Both the position numbers and the translations under genes were made by a program. From UBA2033 sp035345875 (GTDB taxonomy: Bacteria; Spirochaetota; Leptospiria; Leptospirales; Leptospiraceae): a stretch of 64,000 nt of DNA. The notes under the pieces were generated by a model that had not been told where the DNA came from, searched no databases, and worked only from the letters and a program-made list of their open reading frames with translations. The stretch is taken from positions 1 through 64,000 of the forward strand of contig DAORDH010000003.1 of the NCBI GenBank assembly GCA_035345875.1, in the 5' to 3' direction. Shown here in pieces: positions 6,903-13,813 of this stretch. The first letter of the stretch is position 1, and each line of letters opens with the position of its first letter.

Positions 6903-7177
6903 ACGAACCACTTTCTTTATTTGAAAATATTTTAATTCTTATGATCCCTATTGGCTTTGCACTCCTAGTAAAACTTTTTAGAAGTGCAGAAAGCCACGCA
7001 GTAAATGAAGTCGAGCAAGTTCAAAAAGAATTAGAAGGGAAAGTTTATCATTCGATAACTGAAAATCACTATCACACACACGACAACAGAACTATTAATA
7101 TTGTCGTGAAAGATGGATCGGAATTAAAAACCGTCTTGAGCAAAAAAGCAAATCAAACCAAACTTTTAGGAGAATGA
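6899..7177 (+). CDS. 92-aa membrane protein with His-rich segment
   Basis: An N-terminal membrane helix (NILILMIPIGFALLVKLF) precedes a soluble domain with a histidine-rich stretch (ENHYHTHDNRTINIVV) that could bind metal. It is coupled by 4-base overlaps to both neighbours. No family is recognised. The His cluster is the only distinctive feature. Confidence 0.5.
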   Translation: MNEPLSLFENILILMIPIGFALLVKLFRSAESHAVNEVEQVQKELEGKVYHSITENHYHTHDNRTINIVVKDGSELKTVLSKKANQTKLLGE

Positions 7178-7431
7178 CAATGATTTACTGGATAATACTT
7201 ATTATTTGCATAATCTATTTCTTTTTGTATATCGCAAACAAGATTCTTTTTGAGACAAGAAAGAATGATTTTATTTTAGATAAGATCTACGGAATTGAAA
7301 CCGAAGGATTAAGCCTAGAAGAAAGATACGCTTTATTAGCAAGGTTAGAAAACGATATTGATAAAAGACAATGGGATAAAGAAAAAGGCTATGATCCGAA
7401 GGAAGGAGTCTTTAAAATAAAAAAATCTTAG
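7174..7431 (+). CDS. 85-aa N-anchored membrane protein
   Basis: The last gene of the membrane operon encodes an N-terminal anchor (IYWIILIICIIYFFLYIA) and a charged helical soluble part with LSLEERYALLARLENDI. Its stop at 7431 is followed after 3 bases by the second copy of the GTGCTACGTAGCACCTG palindrome and then a terminator. Function is unknown. Confidence 0.5.
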   Translation: MTMIYWIILIICIIYFFLYIANKILFETRKNDFILDKIYGIETEGLSLEERYALLARLENDIDKRQWDKEKGYDPKEGVFKIKKS

Positions 7432-7434
7432 TCG

Positions 7435-7451
7435 GTGCTACGTAGCACCTG
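7435..7451. repeat. Palindromic repeat GTGCTACGTAGCACCTG, copy 2
   Basis: This is identical over 17 bases to 3398-3414; here the palindrome extends to 16 bases (GGTGCTACGTAGCACC at 7434-7449). It follows the stop of the membrane operon and precedes an intrinsic terminator. The two copies bracket the TA-like genes, the ribbon-helix-helix block and the membrane operon. Confidence 0.7.
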
Positions 7452-7462
7452 CAAAAAATCAG

Positions 7463-7485
7463 ATCCCCGAAAGGGGATTTTTTTT
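7463..7485 (+). terminator. Intrinsic terminator after membrane operon
   Basis: ATCCCC at 7463-7468 pairs with GGGGAT at 7473-7478 around a GAAA loop, and eight T residues follow. This is a clear rho-independent terminator for the 5078-7431 operon. Confidence 0.85.
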
Positions 7486-7697
7486 GTCCTCATAGATCTA
7501 CAATTTCCGACCGCATAAAATCACTCAGGCTAACAAAAAAAGCCGCTCGGCTACCTTACCCCTATTTCCTATTCTTTCGCTCTCTGGAGCGTCTTAGAAG
7601 CTTTTAAAAAGCCCACTCTTCTAATGAGCGTCAAGCGCATAAGATTAATGTATATTATTCTCTATTATAGTATATTTATACATTGTCACTAAAAGTA

Positions 7698-7777
7698 CAA
7701 TGCATAGTGCCTAAAAGGAGAATCCATTATCCTTAAACAATCAATGCATAGTGCCTAAAAGGAGAATCCATTATCCT
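7698..7777. repeat. Tandem 36-base direct repeat
   Basis: A perfect 36-base unit occurs at 7698-7733 and 7742-7777 with an 8-base spacer. Each unit contains a ribosome-binding-site-like AAAGGAGAA and ends in CCATTATCC. The right copy forms a hairpin with the following GGATAATGG. The rest of the gap 7486-7884 is AT-rich with no supported gene. Confidence 0.8.
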
Positions 7778-7797
7778 ATAAAGGATAATGGGAGTTT
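7768..7797 (+). terminator. Hairpin with weak T-run
   Basis: CCATTATCC at 7768-7776 pairs with GGATAATGG at 7783-7791, followed by GAGTTTTT. It may be a terminator or an attenuator. The left repeat copy at 7698 carries the same pairing strand and could form an alternative stem. Confidence 0.5.
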
Positions 7798-7884
7798 TTC
7801 AGACAAAATATTTTTTAAATTAAGTATTGACTTTTTTTGTCGATGTGATACATGTAACACAAATTACTAAAAAGGAGGTTAAAG

Positions 7885-8076
7885 ATGGCAACTGTTAGAA
7901 TATCAGATAATGTTTTGAATGAGTTAAAAGTATTTCTTAATCCAGAGTCAAAATATGTTGATGTTAATTATACTAAATACGTGTCTGATGCGGTTTTAGA
8001 GAAAATGAATAGGGAACGAGAAGTTAAGAATTCTAAAATGAAAGTTGCTGGCTTGAAAAAATCGGTCGGTAAATAG
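7885..8076 (+). CDS. Small ribbon-helix-helix-like protein, 63 aa
   Basis: A strong AAAGGAGG at 7871-7878 precedes the ATG. The product starts MATVRISDNVLNELKVFL, a strand-helix pattern as in ribbon-helix-helix antitoxins, continues with a helical middle (TKYVSDAVLEKMNRERE), and has a basic tail. A -35-like TTGACT near 7828 may drive it. It stands alone at the right end of the mobile segment. A regulator role is inferred from the fold pattern; a toxin partner is not visible. Confidence 0.55.
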   Translation: MATVRISDNVLNELKVFLNPESKYVDVNYTKYVSDAVLEKMNREREVKNSKMKVAGLKKSVGK

Positions 8077-8081
8077 TGAGT

Positions 8082-8133
8082 TTGCGTAAGGTGGAATTAT
8101 TTTTTTCACTGTTCTATAACTCACCTTACGCAA
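8082..8133. repeat. Inverted repeat TTGCGTAAGGTG / CACCTTACGCAA
   Basis: The arms at 8082-8093 and 8122-8133 are perfect 12-base complements. A related TTTGCGCAAGGTGAGTTATT occurs at 8261-8280, and its complement AATAACTCACC lies at 8333-8343, across the mtnB stop. These form nested hairpins between the mobile segment and mtnB. Confidence 0.65.
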
Positions 8134-8157
8134 GGTGAACCAAACGTTAATCTGAGG

Positions 8158-8221
8158 TTTGCTCCTAGCGGAGGGCTTGCTACCGCAGACTATTGATTTT
8201 AATAATTCATTAGCATTGTCT
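8158..8221. repeat. Dispersed repeat (GCTCCTAGCGGAG type), copy 1
   Basis: About 64 bases beginning TTTGCTCCTAGCGGAGG are strongly similar to 17670-17733. Each copy holds a short hairpin (CTCC-TAGC-GGAG) and ends in an AT-rich tail. It looks like a small dispersed intergenic element. The rest of 8077-8338 holds only hairpin repeats and no gene. Confidence 0.65.
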
Positions 8222-8338
8222 AATCTTAAAAAAACATCATTTATTCTTTAAATTATAAATTTTGCGCAAGGTGAGTTATTAATAACGAAATGAGTATTTT
8301 TATTTTGTCTGTATTCATATAGAATCTCTGACAATAAC

Positions 8339-8944
8339 TCACCCCACCATCACTTGTAATATAAACTCTGCGGCTTCTAGATTTTTATTCGCGTCTTCTA
8401 CTGATTTACCCCAAACAGTAAGTCCATGATTTTCAATTAGAAAGAATGGAACTTCGCTCGGACGAAAACTAAGTGCGTGCTCTAAATCTCGTGCGATATC
8501 CGCAACAACTCCATGATTAAATGTTACAATAGTAGAAAGATTGGGCTCTTCTCTAAAATCACCAAAGGCTTTTAGGATTTCTACATTGGGTAAATGAACT
8601 CTTCTGACAGGATTGGATTTATTGACACCAAAATGAAGTTTACAGGAAGTAACAGTATGCACATGCAATACTACATTTGCTTCTGGAACTTTAGAATAAA
8701 TGACTTGGTGAATAGAAGTTTCCGCGCTTGGTTTATTTTCTGTTTCCTCTAGAATTTTACCTTCTAGATTGATACAAATAAAATCATTTTCTTGCAGACG
8801 CCCTTTGTGTTTGCCAGAAGCGGTTATCCAGAGTTTGCCGCTAGCCCTATCATAAATAGAAAGATTACCAGCAGTTGCCACCATCCAGCCCCGCTCATAA
8901 TAACTGCGGCTAAAATTGATTAGAATATCGAAAGGATTTACCAC
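8339..8944 (-). CDS. mtnB: Methylthioribulose-1-phosphate dehydratase
   Basis: This 201-residue class II aldolase/adducin-fold protein shows the MtnB pattern: an N-terminal ERGWMVATAGNLSIYDR, an ITASGKHKG loop, a zinc-binding VVLHVHTVTS segment and a second His in FFLIENHGLTVWG. It dehydrates methylthioribulose-1-phosphate in the methionine salvage pathway, and mtnD lies just upstream in transcription order. The apparent start is a GTG (8944-8942) inside a dispersed repeat, with no Shine-Dalgarno in front. Expression may therefore be altered, or the true start may be internal. mtnC is not in the window. Confidence 0.85.
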   Translation of the reverse strand: MVNPFDILINFSRSYYERGWMVATAGNLSIYDRASGKLWITASGKHKGRLQENDFICINLEGKILEETENKPSAETSIHQVIYSKVPEANVVLHVHTVTSCKLHFGVNKSNPVRRVHLPNVEILKAFGDFREEPNLSTIVTFNHGVVADIARDLEHALSFRPSEVPFFLIENHGLTVWGKSVEDANKNLEAAEFILQVMVG

Positions 8945-9200
8945 GGATGAACACCGATGAACACGGATAATTTCTCAATTAGTGTGCGGTTATTAAAGTA
9001 TTTGAGGTTAGTAGCTCTGAGCATTTCAACGAATAAGGCTTCTTCTAAATAACAATTTGACGTTCGCGCAAGATTCACCATGGCAAACAAATACCTTTCA
9101 AATAGAAACTCATATTAAGGACATAAAAATTAATTTTCATAAAAAACCTAATGAATCAAAACGCTTATCGGTGCTTTCCGTGTCCATCGGTGGTAATCTT
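8938..9200. repeat. MITE-like repeat insertion between mtnD and mtnB
   Basis: The left end (TTACCACGGATGAACACCGA) and the inverted right end (TTACCACCGATGGACACGGA when reversed) are imperfect inverted terminal repeats of about 32 bases around 200 bases of non-coding sequence. Related ends occur at 17194, 23770, 41971, 54659 and 62850. It separates two genes that would be expected to be adjacent and covers the start of mtnB. Confidence 0.6.
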
Positions 9201-9207
9201 TTAAAAA

Positions 9208-9741
9208 TTACCCTATACTAGCCACGGCACCTTCGACGTAGTTTGGAACCCAGCCGCTTGTGTCTTTGAAATAGCGAACTGCTTTAATCCGAAGTTTGTC
9301 GTCTAACGTGAACCAATGCTGTGTTCCTTTCGGGACAGAAATAAAATCTGATTCAAAAACATGCACTAAGAAGTTTCCTTCTTTTGCAACAAAACCGAAG
9401 TAACCAGATCCATCTATGATATAACGAACTTCTACATCGGAATGAGTGTGCACTTTGTCAAATTTAGCAAGCATATCATGAATACCCGGAACTTCTGGAT
9501 GCAATACAACTAAATCACGTGTTGTATAACCCTCTTTGTTTTTAAGATATTCGAAACGGTCATTGACAGTAAGAAGCAAATTCTCTTTCTCTGAATCAGA
9601 GAGAACTTGCTTTGAAGTAAAAATTTTCGCAGAATCCGGAACAACCCAGTGATCGTATTCTACACCATGATCGTGTAGAAATTTCTTAACTTCACCTTTA
9701 TCTGTAATCTCTGGTTTGTTTTTACGGATTATCTTTGCCAT
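9208..9741 (-). CDS. mtnD: Acireductone dioxygenase
   Basis: The 177-residue cupin has the acireductone dioxygenase metal motif VHTHSDVEVRYIIDGSG (two His and a Glu ligand) and the fourth ligand in VPKGTQHWFTL. The enzyme uses Fe or Ni to oxidise 1,2-dihydroxy-5-(methylthio)pentene in methionine salvage. Its ATG overlaps the stop of efp (TAATG), so the two are co-transcribed and coupled. Length is normal for the family. Confidence 0.9.
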   Translation of the reverse strand: MAKIIRKNKPEITDKGEVKKFLHDHGVEYDHWVVPDSAKIFTSKQVLSDSEKENLLLTVNDRFEYLKNKEGYTTRDLVVLHPEVPGIHDMLAKFDKVHTHSDVEVRYIIDGSGYFGFVAKEGNFLVHVFESDFISVPKGTQHWFTLDDKLRIKAVRYFKDTSGWVPNYVEGAVASIG

Positions 9742-10307
9742 TATTTATTCACTCTCTCCACATAAGAAAGATCTCGTAAGTCAATTTTGATTTTATCGCC
9801 TTGCTTTACGAAAATAGGAACGTTAATCTCTCCACCTGTTTCTACGGTTACTTTTTTAAGAGCTGTCCCAGAGGTATCTCCCTTGAGACCTTCTTCTGCA
9901 TAAGTCACTTCTAGAATTGAGAAGTTAGGCGGAATCACACCAATTGGTTTGCCTTCATAGAAAGTTACTTCTACTTGTGTTTCTTCTTTCATAAATGGAA
10001 GAACATCTTCTACATATTCGGATGGAACATGAATTTGTTCATAGTCATTCACATCCATGAATACAATGTGGTCTCCTTCTGTGTAGCATAAAGTCATAGC
10101 TCTTTTTTCGAGTTCTACACTTTCTAAAGTTTCTGCCGCTTTGAAGGTTCTTTCAATGCTAGAGCCTTTGATGACCCCTTTTAATTTGGTTCGAATAAAT
10201 GCACTACCCTTTCCAGGATTTACAAATTCTGATTTGATGACTGTATAAATATCATTTTCAATTTTGAGCACCATGCCCTTTCTTACTTCTGTAATACCGA
10301 GTACCAT
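9741..10307 (-). CDS. efp: Translation elongation factor P
   Basis: This 188-residue protein has the three-domain EF-P layout, including FVNPGKGSAFIRTKLK near residue 28 and a C-terminal IKIDLRDLSYVERVN. Lys33 in the PGKG loop is the position that is modified (for example by beta-lysylation) in many bacteria. EF-P relieves ribosome stalling at proline runs. It is the first gene of an efp-mtnD operon. A lysine 2,3-aminomutase-family gene lies 5 kb away but looks like the free-lysine type, so the modification route is open. Confidence 0.95.
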   Translation of the reverse strand: MVLGITEVRKGMVLKIENDIYTVIKSEFVNPGKGSAFIRTKLKGVIKGSSIERTFKAAETLESVELEKRAMTLCYTEGDHIVFMDVNDYEQIHVPSEYVEDVLPFMKEETQVEVTFYEGKPIGVIPPNFSILEVTYAEEGLKGDTSGTALKKVTVETGGEINVPIFVKQGDKIKIDLRDLSYVERVNK

Positions 10308-10494
10308 AAAACCTGCCGATTATTGATTGTTAAATTAAGGTTTTTTAACTTAATGGCAGTGTCAAGTGAAAAGACCCTTAGCGCGAATCTCCTACATCTA
10401 TTTTTATTGAAAAATTCCATCAAATTATTCCCCTTTGCAATAGAGAAGCAAATCCCCTAACCTTTTCAAATTTGTGAGATATTACAGTTATATT

Positions 10495-10511
10495 CCCCTT
10501 TGTAAAAGGGG
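10495..10511. promoter_or_regulatory. Short hairpin CCCCTTT-GTA-AAAGGGG
   Basis: A perfect 7-base stem with a 3-base loop lies just before a TTGACA (10520-10525) that could be the -35 of the methylase remnant at 10586. An almost identical CCCCTTTGCAATAG lies near 10430. It may be a terminator for transcription from the right or an operator. Nothing else is seen in 10308-10585. Confidence 0.4.
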
Positions 10512-10585
10512 AGATTTTCTTGACAGAAAAAATTACTCTGAGTAAGTCTAATCTGTCCTATTGGAACAATAAGATGGATTAAGCA

Positions 10586-11176
10586 ATGAACATCGCCCAA
10601 ATAGAAACCAATTTACAAAAACTCGTTAAGTCGATTAAGAAAACTAGCTTTATCTACGATTTGCTTCTTGCCTATGGACAACCCAAAGCTTCGATTGCAC
10701 GATTGCAAAAAGGGGGGCTTAATCTTTCTAAATCGGAAGGCGAGATTATTTGAAAGAAAAAGCTTTTTTTTAAATCGGCAAAGAATGTAGATTTACATAC
10801 ACTCATCGACGAAGTCAAAAAAGATTCTGCGGTTACTAGGCATGATCCACGATTTATCATCATAACCGATTTTGAAACACTCTTAGCCCTTGATAGAAAA
10901 ACTGCGGATACGCTAGATATACCTCTCATACAAATCACAAAGCATTTTGATTTTTTTCTACCCTGGGCGGGAATGGAAAAAGCCCAACACCAAAATGAAA
11001 ACCCAGCCGACGTAAAAGCCGCCGAAAGAATGGCAAAGCTCTACGACGAATTAAAAAAGAACAATCCAATCAAAACACCGGAGCAAGTTCACAATCTAAA
11101 TGTATTTTTGTCACGACTCCTATTTTGTTTTTTTGCAGAGGACACTGGAATTTTTGAAGAAAGCCAATTTGCCTAA
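10586..11176 (+). pseudogene. MmeI-type DNA methyltransferase N-terminal remnant
   Basis: From the ATG at 10586 the frame encodes the helical N-terminal domain of MmeI/type IIG-like methylases (KTSFIYDLLLAYGQPKASI, FFLPWAGMEKAQ, ENPADVKAAERMAKLYDEL, FLSRLLFCFFAEDTGIFEE). An in-frame TGA at 10751 replaces the Trp usual before KKKLFF in this family. The frame ends at 11176, before any SAM-binding or NPPY motif. The catalytic and target-recognition regions (some 600 residues) are missing. It is a dead gene, truncated by a deletion that joins it to the Bro-N remnant. Confidence 0.8.
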
Positions 11177-11885
11177 AATCGTGTCCACTAAATATGTAGT
11201 AGTTCAAAGTCAACTGTCCGAATTTATCGGACAGTTGAAAATGGAATCTCCAGATGGAAAAATGAGAGAAACCGACGTTGCAAATCCAGAGCAACTTTTA
11301 AGATTGATTCAGTCAATTCCTTCTCCAAGGGCTGAACCATTTAAACAATGGTTAGCAAAAGTTGGTTATGAGCGTATGCAAGAAATTTCAGATCCAAGCC
11401 AGAGCATTGATCGAGCAAGAGAGAATTGGCAGAAGTTGGGTCGAAGTGAAAAATGGATTCAACAGCGAATGACTGGACAGGAGACGCGAAATAAACTAAC
11501 AGATTACTGGAAGCAAAGCGGAGTAGAAAAAAAAGATGAGTTTGCACTTCTTACTAATATTATTCATGAAGAATGGACGGGACTCAGTGTTAAGAAACAC
11601 AAAGAACTAAAAGGATTAAAGTCTCAAAACCTAAGAGACCATATGAGTGAGGCCGAATTAATTTTTACTGCGTTAGCCGAACTATCCACAAGACAAATTG
11701 CAGAAACAGAACAAGCTAAGGGACTTTCAGAAAATGCTGATGCAAGTAAACAAGGTGGAAGAGTTGCCAAGAATGCTCGAAAAGAATTAGAAGCGAAAAC
11801 TGGTAAAAGTGTTGTCACAGGTGAAAACTTTTTACCTCCAAAAAAAGAAACAAAACAAATTAAATCTCAAAAGAAGAAAAAATAA
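11165..11885 (+). pseudogene. Bro-N/DinD-type protein, C-terminal remnant
   Basis: The frame ending at 11885 matches the second half of Bro-N antirepressor/DNA-damage-inducible D proteins: LSEFIGQLKMES, LLRLIQSIPSPRAEPFKQWL, KVGYERMQEI and NARKELEAKTGKSVVTGENF. The first 50 or so residues of the Bro-N domain are absent. The sequence before about 11165 belongs to the methylase remnant in another frame. An internal ATG at 11239 (MESPDGKM) could still yield a C-terminal peptide. The junction marks a deletion between two formerly adjacent genes. The end overlaps the ATG of the helicase by one base. Confidence 0.7.
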
Positions 11886-11950
11886 TGCCAGATATAGTTC
11901 ATGTAACCTAAGGACAAACAGGACAAAGCTCTAAGACTAACGCTCTCGGG

Positions 11951-13813
11951 ATGCGTGAAATGCAAGAAAAAGCTTATCAAGCTAGAGATGCTGAGTATAT
12001 TTTACTAAAAGCTCCGCCCGCTTCGGGAAAATCGCGTGCGTTAATGTATATAGCTCTTGATAAAATCACAAACCAAGGACTTCGTAAAATCATAGTTGCC
12101 GTTCCTGAAAAATCCATTGGTGGTTCTTTTGGAAAAACGAATCTAAAAGATTTTGGATTCTTTGCTAACTGGGAACCAAATGATGAATACAACCTATGCA
12201 CGCCTGGAATGGATGGAAGAAAAAGCAAAGTCCAGGCTTTCAAAAATTTCCTAGACAATGAGGAAAAAATTTTAATCTGCACCCATGCGACACTTCGCTT
12301 TGCATTTGAAGAAGTGGAGGAATCAAAATTTGTAGATACAGTACTTGCCATTGATGAATTTCATCATGTCTCTGCGGATGGAGATAGTCGATTGGGAGAA
12401 TTACTTCGCTCCATTATGCAAAAAACAAATGCATATGTGATTGCCATGACAGGTTCTTACTTTCGCGGTGACAGCATTCCCGTTTTACTTCCCGAAGAGG
12501 AAGCGCGGTTTACAAAGGTTACCTACAACTACTATGAACAACTCAATGGCTATACTTACTTGAAGACGTTAGGCATTGGGTATCATTTTTATCAGGGGAA
12601 ATATACTTCTGCCATTTTAGAAATTCTAGATACGAACAAAAAAACTATATTACATATTCCGAATGTAAATTCCGGCGAATCCACAAAAGACAAACACCAA
12701 GAAGTAGATTTAATCATAGACGCAGTAGGAAAAGTTACAAAGGTCGATCCGGATACAGGCGTTATCCACCTCAAACGATGGTCGGATGGAAAGATGCTCA
12801 AAGTCGCCGATTTGGTAAATGACAATCCAAAAGACAGGGAGAAAATCCAAAGCTATTTACGAAATATGAAATCAGTAGACGATATGGATTTAATCATCGC
12901 ACTGGGAATGGCAAAAGAAGGATTTGACTGGTCCTTTTGTGAGCACGCTTTGACTGTTGGTTATCGCGGCTCTCTCACGGAAATTATTCAGATTATTGGT
13001 AGATGCACAAGGGATAGTAATAATAAAACACATGCTCAGTTTACCAATTTAATTGCACAACCAGATGCAGAAGATGATTTAGTAAAACTTTCTGTCAACA
13101 ATATGCTAAAGGCAATCACGGCATCTCTTCTCATGGAACAAGTGTTAGCCCCTAGTTTTAAATTTAAGACCAAACTTTCGGATGAAGACAAATCCCAAGC
13201 AGGTGAAATCAAAGTGCGTGGATTTAAAACACCTTCTTCAAAAAGAGTGCAGGAAATAATTGAATCTGATTTGAATGATTTAAAGGCTACCATTTTACAA
13301 GATGATACAATGCTCAAAGCTATGCCGGGTAACGTTGACCCTGAAGTGATTAACAAGGTATTAATCCCGAAAATCATCCAAGTAAAATATCCTGATTTGA
13401 CCGAAGCAGAAGTGGAAGAAGTTAGACAACATGTAGTAGTAGATTCAGTTATTAAAAATGGAGAAATCAAAGAATCAGGCGACAAACGTTTTATCAGAAT
13501 GGCAGATCGATTTGTAAATATAGATGATTTGCATATTGATTTGATTGATAAAATCAATCCATTTCAAAAAGCTTTTGAAATACTTTCCAAATCAGTCACA
13601 ACAGCCGTATTGAAAGTTATCCAAGAAGCAATTGAAGCGACAAGGATAACAATGGACTTTGAAGAAGCAAAAATTCTCTGGCCTAAGATAAATGAATTCA
13701 AACAATCTTTTGGAAGAGAGCCAAGTTTAAATTCAGCCGATCCATTAGAGCGAAGAATGGCAGAGTGCATCATTTATCTAAAAGAAGAAAAGCGAAAACG
13801 AGCCAATGGATAA
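11951..13813 (+). CDS. SF2 DEAD/DEAH-type helicase (5' end damaged)
   Basis: The 620-residue product shows Walker A APPASGKSRA (21-30), DEFHH as motif II (135-139), AMTGSY as motif III, and an IIGRCTRDS arginine-finger motif VI. This is a full SF2 ATPase of the restriction/defence helicase type. An in-frame ATG at 11885 overlaps the Bro-N stop and reads MPDIVHVT, then a TAA at 11909, then GQTGQSSKTNALG before this start. The natural protein therefore began at 11885 and codon 9 is now a stop. Reinitiation at 11951 would lose 22 residues before the Walker motif. The next gene overlaps by 8 bases. Confidence 0.8.
   Translation: MREMQEKAYQARDAEYILLKAPPASGKSRALMYIALDKITNQGLRKIIVAVPEKSIGGSFGKTNLKDFGFFANWEPNDEYNLCTPGMDGRKSKVQAFKNFLDNEEKILICTHATLRFAFEEVEESKFVDTVLAIDEFHHVSADGDSRLGELLRSIMQKTNAYVIAMTGSYFRGDSIPVLLPEEEARFTKVTYNYYEQLNGYTYLKTLGIGYHFYQGKYTSAILEILDTNKKTILHIPNVNSGESTKDKHQEVDLIIDAVGKVTKVDPDTGVIHLKRWSDGKMLKVADLVNDNPKDREKIQSYLRNMKSVDDMDLIIALGMAKEGFDWSFCEHALTVGYRGSLTEIIQIIGRCTRDSNNKTHAQFTNLIAQPDAEDDLVKLSVNNMLKAITASLLMEQVLAPSFKFKTKLSDEDKSQAGEIKVRGFKTPSSKRVQEIIESDLNDLKATILQDDTMLKAMPGNVDPEVINKVLIPKIIQVKYPDLTEAEVEEVRQHVVVDSVIKNGEIKESGDKRFIRMADRFVNIDDLHIDLIDKINPFQKAFEILSKSVTTAVLKVIQEAIEATRITMDFEEAKILWPKINEFKQSFGREPSLNSADPLERRMAECIIYLKEEKRKRANG

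Noticed and set aside
7698..7777. 36-base direct repeats as a CRISPR
   Set aside because: Only two units with an 8-base spacer; one unit forms a hairpin with flanking sequence.
11070..11294. Minus-strand ORF across the methylase/Bro-N junction
   Set aside because: It is antisense to two recognisable remnants and has no similarity of its own.
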